A stretch of 64,000 nt of DNA. Origin: Prevotellamassilia sp. Its GTDB lineage: Bacteria > Bacteroidota > Bacteroidia > Bacteroidales > Bacteroidaceae. Position 1 is the stretch's first letter, and each line of letters begins with the position of its first letter. The notes under the pieces were generated by a model that had not been told where the DNA came from, ran no database searches, and worked only from the letters and a program-made list of their open reading frames with translations. Shown here piece after piece: positions 41,878 through 51,353 of this stretch. The translations under genes were made by a program, and so were the position numbers. Location of the stretch: positions 14,380 to 78,379 of the forward strand of contig VSQE01000002.1 in the NCBI GenBank assembly GCA_009775705.1. The letters are read 5' to 3'.

Positions 41878-44505
41878 TCAGATGCCGGCCAGTTCCACCA
41901 CCTTGTCTACCGCTGCGGCCAGACCCTCGGCATCCTTTCCGCCGGCAGTGGCGAAATGGGGCGCACCGCCGCCACCGCCCCTGATGAGGCGGGCAGCCTC
42001 GCGCACGATGTTTCCGGCATGAAGTCCGCGGCTCTCCACAAGGTTCTTGCTGATCATCACCGTGAGCAACGGTTTGCCCTCGTGGGTAGACCCGATCGCA
42101 CAAAGCATGTTCTCGGGCAAGACTCCGGAAAGCTGGAAGGCGAGGTCTTTCACCGTATCGGGGGTGATACCGGTGGGAATGACGGTCTTTATCAGGCGGA
42201 TGCCGTCCGTTTCCTTCGCACCGGCCACAAGTTTGTCACGCATGGCGGCCACCCGTTCCTTGACAAAACTCTCCACCTGTCTCTTCAGTCCGTCGTTCTC
42301 CTCTATGGTCTTGCGGATCACAGCGGTCAGATCCTTTGCTCCGGCAAAGAAGGAGCGAAGCCCCTCCAGCACGTCTTCCTGGGCATAGAGGCTCTCCTCG
42401 GCGGCACGGCCGGTAACGGCTTCAATGCGCCGCACTCCGGCAGCCACGCTGCTCTCGCTCACAATACGGATCAGGCCGATACGTCCCGTGCTGCGGGCAT
42501 GGCAGCCACCGCAGAACTCCACGCTGCCGCCAAACTGAACAACACGCACCCGGTCTCCGTATTTCTCGCCAAAGAGGGCGATGGCACCAAGTTTCCGGGC
42601 CTCTTCGAGGGGCACGTCGCGATGGTCCTGCAAGGGAATGTCCTCACGGATGCGGGCATTGACGATGCGCGCCACCTCGCGCAACTCTTCGGGAGTTACC
42701 TTCTGAAAGTGAGAGAAGTCGAAGCGCAGATAGTCGGGAGTAACGAGCGATCCCTTCTGCTCCACATGGGTGCCCAGCACTTCGCGCAAGGCCTGGTCAA
42801 GCAGGTGCGTAGCCGTATGGTTGGCCTCGCAGGCGCTGCGCGCCTCTACATCCACACAGGCCATGAACCCGGCCTCGGGATGCCGGGGCAGCTTCTTGGT
42901 GAGGTGAATGGGCAGATTGTTCTCGCGTTTCGTGTCGAAGATCTCCACCGTCTCCTCCTCGTTGCAGAGTACTCCTTTGTCGCCTACCTGTCCGCCCATC
43001 TCGGCATAGAAGGGCGTGGTGTCGAGTACCAGTTCGTAATAGGTCTGCTTCTTCTGCTGCACACGGCGGTAGCGCAGGATGCGGCAGGTATGTTCGGTAA
43101 AGTCCCAGCCTTTGAATTCGGTTTCGCCCTCGGCCAGCACCACCCAGTCATCCGTCTCAACGGCAGCGGCGTTGCGGGCACGCTCCTTCTGCTTCTGCAT
43201 CTCGGCAGCAAACACTTCCTCGTCCACCATGAGACCCTGTTCCGAACAGATGAGCTGCGTGAGATCAAGGGGAAAGCCGTAAGTGTCGAACAGCGTGAAA
43301 GCCTTCTTTCCGTCCACCACATCGCAGCCTTCGGCTTTGGTTCCGGCAATAACGCCTTCGAGCATGGAAATGCCCGTGGACAGTGTGCGCAGGAAGGATT
43401 CCTCCTCCTCCTTCATCACGCGGCCGATGAGCTGCTGCTGTGCCGCGAGTTCGGGATAGGCCTCGCCCATCTCCTTCACCAGCGTGGGCAGAAGCAGGTA
43501 CATGAAGGCCTCGCGCCGCCCCAGGAAAGTGTAGGCGTAGCGCACAGCACGACGCAGGATGCGGCGGATGACGTAACCGGCCTTGGCGTTGGAAGGCAGC
43601 TGGCCGTCGGCTATGGAGAACGAGATGGCACGCAGGTGGTCGGCGATGACACGCATGGCGATGTCCACCTGTTCGTCCTTGCCGTACTCGTAGCCCGAGA
43701 GTTCACCGATCTTGCGGATGATGGGCTGGAACACATCGGTGTCATAGTTGGAACGCTTGCCCTGCATCACGGCACAGAGGCGCTCGAATCCCATACCGGT
43801 GTCGATCACCTTGGCAGGCAACGGTTCGAGCGAGCCGTCGGCCTTGCGGTTGTACTGCATGAAGACGAGGTTCCATATCTCGATGACCTGCGGGTTGTCC
43901 TTGTTCACGAGCGAGGCTCCGGACACTTTGGCCTTTTCCTCCTCGGGACGGATGTCTATGTGGATCTCCGAGCACGGACCGCAGGGGCCCGTGTCGCCCA
44001 TTTCCCAGAAATTATCGTGCTTGTTGCCGTTGATGATATGGTCTTCGGGGAAATACTGCCCCCAGATGCCGGCTGCCTCGTCATCGCGTCCCAGCCCGTC
44101 CTCGGCGGAACCCTCGAACACAGTGACATAGAGATTCTTCGGGTCAATGCCCAGCGTCCCCACCAGGAACTGGTAGGCCCACGTCACGGCCTCTTTCTTG
44201 AAATAGTCGCCGAAACTCCAATTGCCCAGCATCTCGAACATGGTATGGTGGTACGTGTCGCGGCCCACCTCTTCCAGGTCGTTGTGCTTTCCCGACACGC
44301 GCAGGCACTTCTGCGAGTCGGTCTGACGGCGGCATTTCGGTTCGCGGTTGCCGAGAATGATGTCCTTAAACTGGTTCATACCGGCGTTGGTGAACATCAG
44401 CGTCGGATCGTCTTTGATCACCATCGGTGCCGAAGGCACGACAAGGTGTCCCTGTCTCTCGAAAAACTTTTTGTAAGCTTCGCGTATTTCGTTGGCTGTC
44501 ATCAT
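41878..44505 (-). CDS. alaS: Alanyl-tRNA synthetase
   Basis: 875 residues, full length. It charges tRNA-Ala and edits Ser/Gly mischarging. The class II catalytic core is N-terminal (FFERQGHLVVPSAPM, TFTNAGMNQFKD-like and GRDTYHHTMFEMLGNWSFGD near 75-95). The editing domain has the zinc motif HTATHLLDQALREVLG near 560 and CGGCH near 662. The C-terminal domain begins near 740 and includes GGGGGAPHFATAGG. The start is MMTANEIREAY; the longer frame upstream is not conserved. A large ORF on the opposite strand is a shadow of this gene. Confidence 0.97.
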   Translation of the reverse strand: MMTANEIREAYKKFFERQGHLVVPSAPMVIKDDPTLMFTNAGMNQFKDIILGNREPKCRRQTDSQKCLRVSGKHNDLEEVGRDTYHHTMFEMLGNWSFGDYFKKEAVTWAYQFLVGTLGIDPKNLYVTVFEGSAEDGLGRDDEAAGIWGQYFPEDHIINGNKHDNFWEMGDTGPCGPCSEIHIDIRPEEEKAKVSGASLVNKDNPQVIEIWNLVFMQYNRKADGSLEPLPAKVIDTGMGFERLCAVMQGKRSNYDTDVFQPIIRKIGELSGYEYGKDEQVDIAMRVIADHLRAISFSIADGQLPSNAKAGYVIRRILRRAVRYAYTFLGRREAFMYLLLPTLVKEMGEAYPELAAQQQLIGRVMKEEEESFLRTLSTGISMLEGVIAGTKAEGCDVVDGKKAFTLFDTYGFPLDLTQLICSEQGLMVDEEVFAAEMQKQKERARNAAAVETDDWVVLAEGETEFKGWDFTEHTCRILRYRRVQQKKQTYYELVLDTTPFYAEMGGQVGDKGVLCNEEETVEIFDTKRENNLPIHLTKKLPRHPEAGFMACVDVEARSACEANHTATHLLDQALREVLGTHVEQKGSLVTPDYLRFDFSHFQKVTPEELREVARIVNARIREDIPLQDHRDVPLEEARKLGAIALFGEKYGDRVRVVQFGGSVEFCGGCHARSTGRIGLIRIVSESSVAAGVRRIEAVTGRAAEESLYAQEDVLEGLRSFFAGAKDLTAVIRKTIEENDGLKRQVESFVKERVAAMRDKLVAGAKETDGIRLIKTVIPTGITPDTVKDLAFQLSGVLPENMLCAIGSTHEGKPLLTVMISKNLVESRGLHAGNIVREAARLIRGGGGGAPHFATAGGKDAEGLAAAVDKVVELAGI

Positions 44506-44707
44506 ATAAATATATATTTTCAGATTTTGGCGCGAAGTTACGAAAAAGATGTCAGTTACGCCCGTTTTCGCCTGTCCTATTTCTTTCTGCCGCCTCCCGG
44601 GGCACACGGGCCGGCTGCGACGGGCCATTCAACGATAAAAACGGGGCATTGGTCGATTTCCCTGTGTGAAAAAATATTTACCCCGAAGTTTTTTCCGCCC
44701 ATCGGCC

Positions 44708-44715
44708 TATATTTG
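44708..44715 (+). promoter_or_regulatory. -7 box of the efflux operon promoter (TATATTTG)
   Basis: TATATTTG followed by CAC, 64 bases before the TolC-like ATG. It rules out the in-frame start at 44666. Confidence 0.7.
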
Positions 44716-44779
44716 CACAAGAAACTCCGGCGGCGGAACGGAACACGGCCGCTCCCCCTGCCTCCACACACCAACAGCA

Positions 44780-46141
44780 ATGAGAAGAAACATGACGAAC
44801 CGCAAAAAATGGATGATAGCCCTTGTCCTGACTTCCGTCTGCAACGGACTTTGGGCCCAGAAAAGCGAATGGACCCTGAGGGACTGCATCGACTACTCCC
44901 TGCAAAACAACATCAGCCTGAAAAAGAACCGGGTCGCGCTCCTGAAAACGGAAACGGACATCAAGGAGGCCAAAGCCGGTCTGCTGCCCGACCTGAACGC
45001 CTCCACCTCGCAAAGTCTGCAATACCGCCCCTTTCAGAAAACGGCCGGCAACCTTGAGAGCAGCGGCATAGCCGTCCCGGCCGCCGACAAGACCACACAA
45101 AGCGGAAGCTACGGCATCAACGCCTCGTGGACAGTATGGGACGGCGGCAAGAAAAGAATGGCGGTCCAGGCCGGCGAGCTGTCGCACGCGATGGCCGGAC
45201 TGACGGCCGCAGCCACGGCAAATACTATCCAGGAACAGATTGCCCGCCTCTACATACAGATCCTCTACCTGAAGGAGTCGGACAAAGTGAACGAGGAATT
45301 GGTGAGACAGGACTCCGCGGTGTGCGAACGGGGCAAGGAACTGATGGCGCAGGGACAGCTGTCGTCCGCCGATGTAGCCCAGTTGTCGGCGCAGGTGAGC
45401 AGCGGACGCTATGACCTTGTGAACGTGCGGACGCAGACGGCGGCCTACGAAACCCAGCTCCGGCAGTTGCTGGAACTCGCGCCGGAGGAAAACATCGGCA
45501 TCGCCCCGCTCACCGTAGCGGACGAGGCCGTGCTGGCCCCCATTCCGGACAAGACAGGCATCTACGCCGCCGCGCTCCGCACACGCCCCGAGATAGAAAG
45601 CGGAGAACTGGCAGTGGCACAGAGCCGGCTTGCCACGAAAATGGCTCGCGCCGGACGCTATCCCTCCGTCAGCATGACCGGCGGACTGGGCGACAGCCAT
45701 ATAACCGGCGCGCGCAGCAATTTCTTCAGCCAGATGAAGACCAACTTCGCCGCCAACCTCGGCGTCTCGGTACATATTCCCATCCTTGACAACCGGAAAA
45801 CGAAAAGCGCGACCGAACGGGCACAGGCCGACGAACTGACCGCCCTACTCGACCTGGAGGACTCCCGCAAACAACTTTACAGCAACATCGAGACCTACTG
45901 GCTCGACGCCTGGAACAGCCGGCAGAGATATCTCGCCTCGCGCGACAACGTGCAGAGCCGGCAAACCAGCTACGATCTGATTCAGGAACAGTTCCGGCTG
46001 GGCCTGCGGAACATCGCGGAACTGCTCAACAGCCGCGGCGAGCTGCTCATGGCACGGCAGAACCTCTTGCAGGACAAATATACCTCTCTGCTGAACCGCA
46101 CCTTGCTGGAATTTTACGGCGGAAAGGAAATCTCACTGTAA
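44780..46141 (+). CDS. TolC-family outer-membrane efflux protein
   Basis: 453 residues. A signal peptide (about 1-26, ending NGLWAQ) is followed by two OEP halves with long alpha-helices, for example TLRDCIDYSLQNNISLKKNR in the first and RSNFFSQMKTNFAANLGVS and RQTSYDLIQEQFRLGLRN in the second. It should form the trimeric outer-membrane duct for the MacAB-type pump encoded just downstream. First gene of a six-gene operon, followed by the adaptor after 35 bases. Confidence 0.94.
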   Translation: MRRNMTNRKKWMIALVLTSVCNGLWAQKSEWTLRDCIDYSLQNNISLKKNRVALLKTETDIKEAKAGLLPDLNASTSQSLQYRPFQKTAGNLESSGIAVPAADKTTQSGSYGINASWTVWDGGKKRMAVQAGELSHAMAGLTAAATANTIQEQIARLYIQILYLKESDKVNEELVRQDSAVCERGKELMAQGQLSSADVAQLSAQVSSGRYDLVNVRTQTAAYETQLRQLLELAPEENIGIAPLTVADEAVLAPIPDKTGIYAAALRTRPEIESGELAVAQSRLATKMARAGRYPSVSMTGGLGDSHITGARSNFFSQMKTNFAANLGVSVHIPILDNRKTKSATERAQADELTALLDLEDSRKQLYSNIETYWLDAWNSRQRYLASRDNVQSRQTSYDLIQEQFRLGLRNIAELLNSRGELLMARQNLLQDKYTSLLNRTLLEFYGGKEISL

Positions 46142-46176
46142 TCCCCCCACCGGACAACTGAAATAAAAGGACCATC

Positions 46177-47370
46177 ATGAATACAAAAAGAATCATCGGA
46201 GCGGCTGTAGCCGTAGCCGCCACGGCAGGCATCGCCTGCTACGTTCTGGGAAACAAGAAAAAGACACCGGACGTCACCTTCGAGACCGCAAAAGTGGAAA
46301 AGGCAGTAATCGGCAACAGCGTGACTGCCACGGGAACTATCGAGCCTGTGACAAAAGTGGAAGTAGGCACACAGGTGTCGGGCATCATCAGCAAGATCTA
46401 TGTGGACTATAACGATGTGGTGCGCAAAGGACAGGTCATTGCCGAACTGGACAAGACCAATCTGGTCAGCGAGCTGAACAGCGCCCGCAGCAGCCTTGCC
46501 AACGCCAAGAGTAATCTGGACTACCAGCAGCTGAACCACCAACGGATGAAAACGCTGCACGACAAGGGACTGATCAGCGCCAACGAATACGACACGGCCC
46601 TGCTTGCCCTGCAACAGGCCCGCAGCACCTGTAACGAACGCATGGAGGCCGTCGCGAAAGCACAGACCAACCTGAGCTATGCCACCATCACCTCTCCCAT
46701 CGACGGGGTGATCCTGAACAAATCGGTAGAGGAAGGACAAACCGTGGCGGCCTCCTTCAGCACACCTACCCTTTTCACCATCGCACAGGACCTGACGGAC
46801 ATGCGCGTCATCGCGAACGTGGACGAGGCCGACATCGGTGAGGTGAAGGAAGGGCAACGCGTGGCATTTACCGTTGATGCCTTTCCCGACCTGACGTTCG
46901 ACGGACAGGTGACGCAGGTAAGACAGGAAGGCACTACCGAGAACAATGTAGTGACTTACGAGGTGGTCATCTCCGCGCCCAACAAGGACCTGAAACTGAA
47001 ACCGGGCCTCACGGCCAACGTCACGATCTTCACACTGGAGCGCAAGGGCATTGTGAGCGTCCCGACAAAAGCCCTGCGCTTCACGCCGACAAAGGAGACG
47101 GTGGGAAAGGGAAACAGAATAGCCGACTGCAACGCCGCCCATAAACTATGGGTACGCGAGGGCAACACCCTCAGGGCATACGCCGTGCAGACGGGCATCA
47201 CCAACGGGACACGCACCGAAATAACCGGCGGCATGAAAGAGGGAACCGAAGTCATTACCGACATCTCCGTAGGCGTTCCGGACGAGACCGCCGGAACACA
47301 GGATGCGGACGACGAGGCAAGAAGCCCCTTCGCCCCCGGACCTCCCAACAAGAACAAGAACCGGAAATAA
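46177..47370 (+). CDS. MacA-like periplasmic adaptor (HlyD family)
   Basis: 397 residues. The N-terminal membrane anchor (about 5-24) is followed by a barrel-sandwich lipoyl-like domain (GTIEPVTKVEVGTQVSGIIS, then ATITSPIDGVILNKSVEEGQ), a helical hairpin (about 85-155), a beta-barrel (about 200-280) and a C-terminal membrane-proximal domain ending in a charged tail (PPNKNKNRK). It joins the ABC permease to the TolC-like duct. The ATPase gene starts 9 bases later. Confidence 0.94.
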   Translation: MNTKRIIGAAVAVAATAGIACYVLGNKKKTPDVTFETAKVEKAVIGNSVTATGTIEPVTKVEVGTQVSGIISKIYVDYNDVVRKGQVIAELDKTNLVSELNSARSSLANAKSNLDYQQLNHQRMKTLHDKGLISANEYDTALLALQQARSTCNERMEAVAKAQTNLSYATITSPIDGVILNKSVEEGQTVAASFSTPTLFTIAQDLTDMRVIANVDEADIGEVKEGQRVAFTVDAFPDLTFDGQVTQVRQEGTTENNVVTYEVVISAPNKDLKLKPGLTANVTIFTLERKGIVSVPTKALRFTPTKETVGKGNRIADCNAAHKLWVREGNTLRAYAVQTGITNGTRTEITGGMKEGTEVITDISVGVPDETAGTQDADDEARSPFAPGPPNKNKNRK

Positions 47371-47379
47371 AAGAGAGCC

Positions 47380-48132
47380 ATGACCGAAGAAAAGAAGACC
47401 GTAATAGAATTGCAGGATGTGCGGAGAGACTTCATCGTAGGCGAAGAGACCGTACATGCCCTGCGCGGCGTTTCCTTCAGAATTCAGGAAGGCGAATTCG
47501 TCACCATCATGGGAACCTCCGGCTCGGGAAAATCCACACTGCTGAACCAGTTAGGCTGTTTAGACACACCCACCAGCGGAGAATATCTGCTTGACGGAGT
47601 GCCCGTCCGTACCATGAAACGCCACGAGCGCGCCGTACTGCGCAACCGGAAAATAGGTTTCGTCTTCCAGAACTACAACCTGCTGCCCAAGACCACCGCC
47701 GTGGAGAACGTGGAACTGCCACTGATGTACAATTCTTCCGTGACGGCCGCCGAGCGTCGCGAACGCAGCATCAAGGCGCTGGAGATGGTGGGACTGGGAG
47801 GCCGGCTCTACCACAAGTCCAACCAGATGTCCGGCGGACAAATGCAACGCGTAGCCATAGCCCGCGCACTGGTGAACCGGCCCACCGTCATCCTGGCGGA
47901 CGAGGCCACCGGGAACCTGGACACGCGCACCTCATTCGAGATTCTGGTCCTCTTCCAGCAACTGCACCGGGAGGGACGCACCATCATCTTCGTGACACAC
48001 AATCCTGACATTGCCCTTTACAGCAGCCGCAACATCGTCCTGCGGGACGGGAAAGTGCGCGAGGACACCGTGAACCGCAACATTCTCTCGGCAGCCGAAG
48101 CACTGGCGGCCCTCCCCCAGCCCGAAGAATAA
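47380..48132 (+). CDS. MacB-type ABC transporter ATP-binding protein
   Basis: 250 residues. Walker A GTSGSGKSTLLNQLG (about 43-57), Q-loop FVFQNYNLLP, signature MSGGQMQRVAIARALV near 147 and Walker B VILADEATGNLD near 168, followed by the H-loop FVTHN. This is the LolD/MacB subfamily. In E. coli MacB the ATPase is fused to the permease; here they are two proteins. It powers export of a peptide, antibiotic or lipid-linked substrate. Confidence 0.95.
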   Translation: MTEEKKTVIELQDVRRDFIVGEETVHALRGVSFRIQEGEFVTIMGTSGSGKSTLLNQLGCLDTPTSGEYLLDGVPVRTMKRHERAVLRNRKIGFVFQNYNLLPKTTAVENVELPLMYNSSVTAAERRERSIKALEMVGLGGRLYHKSNQMSGGQMQRVAIARALVNRPTVILADEATGNLDTRTSFEILVLFQQLHREGRTIIFVTHNPDIALYSSRNIVLRDGKVREDTVNRNILSAAEALAALPQPEE

Positions 48133-48168
48133 CTCACCGAAACACACACAACCGCACACACCGGAAAC

Positions 48169-49392
48169 ATGAATATCACCAACCTGTTCAAAATAGCACT
48201 GCGCGCCATTGCCGCCAACAAACTGCGGTCTTTCCTGACCATGCTCGGCATCATCATCGGCGTGGCCTCGGTCATTGCCATGCTGGCCATCGGGCAGGGC
48301 TCCAAACAAAGCATACAGAAGAACATCTCGGAAATGGGATCGAACATGATCATGATCCGTCCGGGGCAGGACAAAGGCCCGGGCGGGGCCCGGCAAGATG
48401 CCGGGGAGATGCAGACACTGAAACTGAAAGACTACGAAGCCCTGCGCGAACAGTCCAGATATCTGGCCTACATCAGTCCGAGCGTCAACGCTTCGGGGCA
48501 GTTCATCAACGGCAACAACAACACGCCCTCCACGGTCTACGGCATCTCGCCCGACTATCTGGAGATCCGACAGCTGAAAGTGGAAGACGGAAACACCTTC
48601 ACGGAAGAGGATATCCGCGCCAGCGCCAAAGTGTGCCTCATCGGAAAGACCGTGGCCGACAACCTCTTCACCAATGGCGAGGACCCCGTGGGAAAAGTCA
48701 TCCGCTTCAAATCCATCCCCTTCCGCATTGTCGGCATCCTCAAACCAAAAGGCTACAACTCCTTCGGCATGGACCAGGACGACATGGTGCTGGCCCCTTA
48801 CACCACCGTCATGAAGCGCATCCTTTCGGTGACCTACCTGCAAGGCATCAACGCCTCGGCCCTCACCGAAGACCTGACAGACGCCGCCATCGAGGACATC
48901 ACTGCTATCCTGCGCACCAGTCACAAGCTCAAAGCCGGCGAGCAGGACAACTTCACCATACGTTCCCAGCAGGAAATGGCCGCCATGATGAACTCCACCA
49001 GCGACACGATGACTGTCCTGTTGCTCGTGGTGGCCTGCATCTCGCTGATCGTGGGCGGCATCGGCATCATGAACATCATGTACGTCAGCGTGACGGAACG
49101 CACCCGCGAGATAGGCTTGCGTATGTCGGTAGGGGCGCGCGGCATGGACATCCTCAACCAGTTTCTTATCGAGGCCATCCTGCTTAGCGTCACGGGCGGA
49201 CTGATCGGCGTGATCGTCGGCATCGGCGCCGCCTGGGGCATCAGGACCTTCGCCCACTGGCCCATTCTGATACAACCGTGGAGCGTGCTGCTGAGTTTTG
49301 CCGTCTGCTCCGCCACCGGCATCTTCTTCGGCTGGTATCCCGCAAGGAAAGCCGCCAACCTGGACCCCATCGAAGCCATCCGCTACGAATAA
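48169..49392 (+). CDS. MacB-type ABC transporter permease
   Basis: 407 residues: one N-terminal membrane helix (about 20-45), a large periplasmic MacB_PCD domain (about 50-270) and three C-terminal helices of the FtsX domain (about 285-400). Signature segments are LRSFLTMLGIIIGVASVIAM at the start and ERTREIGLRMSVGARGMDIL near 307. It pairs with the ATPase just upstream. A regulator pair follows after 15 bases. Confidence 0.94.
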   Translation: MNITNLFKIALRAIAANKLRSFLTMLGIIIGVASVIAMLAIGQGSKQSIQKNISEMGSNMIMIRPGQDKGPGGARQDAGEMQTLKLKDYEALREQSRYLAYISPSVNASGQFINGNNNTPSTVYGISPDYLEIRQLKVEDGNTFTEEDIRASAKVCLIGKTVADNLFTNGEDPVGKVIRFKSIPFRIVGILKPKGYNSFGMDQDDMVLAPYTTVMKRILSVTYLQGINASALTEDLTDAAIEDITAILRTSHKLKAGEQDNFTIRSQQEMAAMMNSTSDTMTVLLLVVACISLIVGGIGIMNIMYVSVTERTREIGLRMSVGARGMDILNQFLIEAILLSVTGGLIGVIVGIGAAWGIRTFAHWPILIQPWSVLLSFAVCSATGIFFGWYPARKAANLDPIEAIRYE

Positions 49393-49407
49393 AGACAACA
49401 CAAAGAC

Positions 49408-50463
49408 ATGACCGATATAAAAAGGAGCAAAGCCGAGCACATCATCGAGGCCATCGTGCACATCGCCACCTGGCTCTTCATCTTCGCCTCTCCCCTCTTC
49501 TTCCGAAAGACGGGAGAGGCCACGGACTGGGGGCGCTACCTGCACGGCTCCGTCTTCCCGCTCACGACCTGCGCCGTATTCTACGCGAACTACCTGCTGC
49601 TGGTGCCACGCCTGATCTTCGCCAAACGATACCGGACCTTCCTGTTCTGCAATCTCCTGCTGATAAGCCTACTCACCATATTGCACGAAGTCCATACCAA
49701 CATTCTGTTTCCGCCCCATCAGTTCCACCTGTTCCAGCGGCCTCCCCGCATTCTGTTCATCCTGCGCGGCATACTCACATACGTCTTCATCGTGGGCATC
49801 TCCGTCTCCATCCGGCTGAGCAAGGAATGGAGAAAAGCGGAAATGGCCCGCCACAAGGCTGAGCTGGGTCGCTCGGAGGCCGAACTGAAGAACCTGAAAA
49901 ACCAGCTCAATCCCCATTTTCTGCTCAACACGCTCAACAACATCTATGCCCTCACCGCTTTCGACCCCGAGAAGGCTCAGGAGGCCATCAGACGTCTCAG
50001 CCAACTGCTCCGCTACGTGCTCTACGAAAACCGCAACCGCTTTGTAAGTCTGGCCAAAGAGGCGGAATTCCTGCAAACCTACATCGCCCTGATGCGCATC
50101 CGCCTACAGGACAACGTCGAAGTGACGACCGACATCGACATTCCCGCCGAAAGCTGCCCGCAAGTGACACCGCTCATCTTCATCTCAGTAGTGGAAAATG
50201 CCTTCAAACACGGAGTTAGCCCCACGCAGCCCAGTTTCATCCACTTCAGTCTGAAAGCCTCGGAGACGGAAATCCGCTTCTCGGGAACCAACAGCAATTT
50301 CCCCAAACGCAAAAACGACAAAAGTCCCGGCGGAATCGGACTGAAACAGGTCCGAAAACGACTCGAACTGCTCTATCCCGGACAACACAGCTGGCACTAC
50401 GGTGTGGCCGGCGACTGTTATTTTTCGCACATCATCATTCACCTACAACCCGCCCATCCATGA
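49408..50463 (+). CDS. LytS/YehU-type sensor histidine kinase
   Basis: 351 residues. Four membrane helices (about 12-32, 48-68, 78-98, 115-137) form the sensor; there is no extracellular domain. The phosphoacceptor is H170 in NQLNPHFLLNTLNNIYAL, the His_kinase family signature. The ATPase end has ENAFKHG-type N-box (VVENAFKHGVSP) and a GGIGLKQVRKRLELLY G-box. Its gene overlaps the response regulator by four bases. Placement directly after the efflux genes suggests it senses the exported compound or the resulting membrane damage. Confidence 0.95.
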   Translation: MTDIKRSKAEHIIEAIVHIATWLFIFASPLFFRKTGEATDWGRYLHGSVFPLTTCAVFYANYLLLVPRLIFAKRYRTFLFCNLLLISLLTILHEVHTNILFPPHQFHLFQRPPRILFILRGILTYVFIVGISVSIRLSKEWRKAEMARHKAELGRSEAELKNLKNQLNPHFLLNTLNNIYALTAFDPEKAQEAIRRLSQLLRYVLYENRNRFVSLAKEAEFLQTYIALMRIRLQDNVEVTTDIDIPAESCPQVTPLIFISVVENAFKHGVSPTQPSFIHFSLKASETEIRFSGTNSNFPKRKNDKSPGGIGLKQVRKRLELLYPGQHSWHYGVAGDCYFSHIIIHLQPAHP

Positions 50464-51194
50464 TTACCTGCGCCATCATAGACGACGAGCCGCTGGCCGT
50501 CCGTCTACTTGAAACCTACACCGACAAGACTCCCGGCCTTTGTCTGCGAGGCTGCTATTCCAGTGCCATCCAAGCCATGAAGGAACTGCGCGACCATCCC
50601 GTAGACCTGTTGTTTCTGGACATACAGATGCCCGAACTGAACGGACTGGAATTTGCCCGTATCCTAAATCCCGACACACGCATCATCTTCACCACCGCCT
50701 TCGACCGCTACGCCGTAGACGGATTCAAGGTCAACGCTATCGACTACCTGCTCAAACCCGTCAGCTACACCGACTTCCTGACAGCTGTGGAGAAAGCCCA
50801 GCACTGGTTCGGCATCGCCCGGGCAGCCGCGGCCGGCGGGACGGACAAGAACGGTACGGACTCTCTTTTCGTGAAAAGCGACTACAAGTTCATCCGCCTG
50901 AAGTTTTCCGACATCCTCTACGTGGAAGGGTTGAAGGATTACGTAAAGATCTATCCAGCCAACGGCTCCCGCCCCATCCTCTCGCTCACATCCATGAGCG
51001 CCGTGGAAAAAGCCCTGCCCCAGGAACGCTTCCTGCGTATCCACCGCTCCTATATAGTAAATATGGAGCAGGTGTCCGTCCTTGAACGCGGACAGATCCT
51101 GCTCGGCGACAAACGCCTGCCCGTCTCAGACAGCTACAAGGAACGGGTGCAGGAATACATCGGCCGGAGGCTTCTGCACGGCCGCGGCATTTAG
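50460..51194 (+). CDS. LytTR-family response regulator
   Basis: 244 residues. Receiver domain 1-115: acidic pair D8-D9 in IIDDEP, phosphoacceptor D54 in LFLDIQMPELNG, and lysine in YLLKPVSY near 100. The LytTR DNA-binding domain is about 138-240 (LKFSDILYVEGLKDYVKIY, RFLRIHRSYIVNM). It works with the histidine kinase encoded just upstream and probably controls this efflux operon or other envelope genes. LytTR proteins bind direct-repeat sites; none is obvious at the operon promoter. Confidence 0.95.
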   Translation: MITCAIIDDEPLAVRLLETYTDKTPGLCLRGCYSSAIQAMKELRDHPVDLLFLDIQMPELNGLEFARILNPDTRIIFTTAFDRYAVDGFKVNAIDYLLKPVSYTDFLTAVEKAQHWFGIARAAAAGGTDKNGTDSLFVKSDYKFIRLKFSDILYVEGLKDYVKIYPANGSRPILSLTSMSAVEKALPQERFLRIHRSYIVNMEQVSVLERGQILLGDKRLPVSDSYKERVQEYIGRRLLHGRGI

Positions 51195-51313
51195 CCACCA
51201 GGCCATACCTTGTCCGCACTGCGAATTTTCCATCTCATTCGGCCGCGCATCTGCTTTTCCAGACCACTAAACTAAAAAGTTGTGAACTTTCCCGTTTTTC
51301 CTTGTTTTTCTTT

Positions 51314-51321
51314 TATTTTTG
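51314..51321 (+). promoter_or_regulatory. -7 box of the M60 peptidase promoter (TATTTTTG)
   Basis: TATTTTTG followed by CAC, 32 bases before the ATG at 51354. Confidence 0.65.
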
Positions 51322-51353
51322 CACTGAAGAACAATAACATCAAGAAAAATAAG

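Noticed and set aside
41710..45057. 1115-codon ORF on the plus strand opposite alaS
   Set aside because: It is antisense to a clear full-length alanyl-tRNA synthetase and runs into the TolC region; long antisense frames are common at this GC content and the translation shows no domain.
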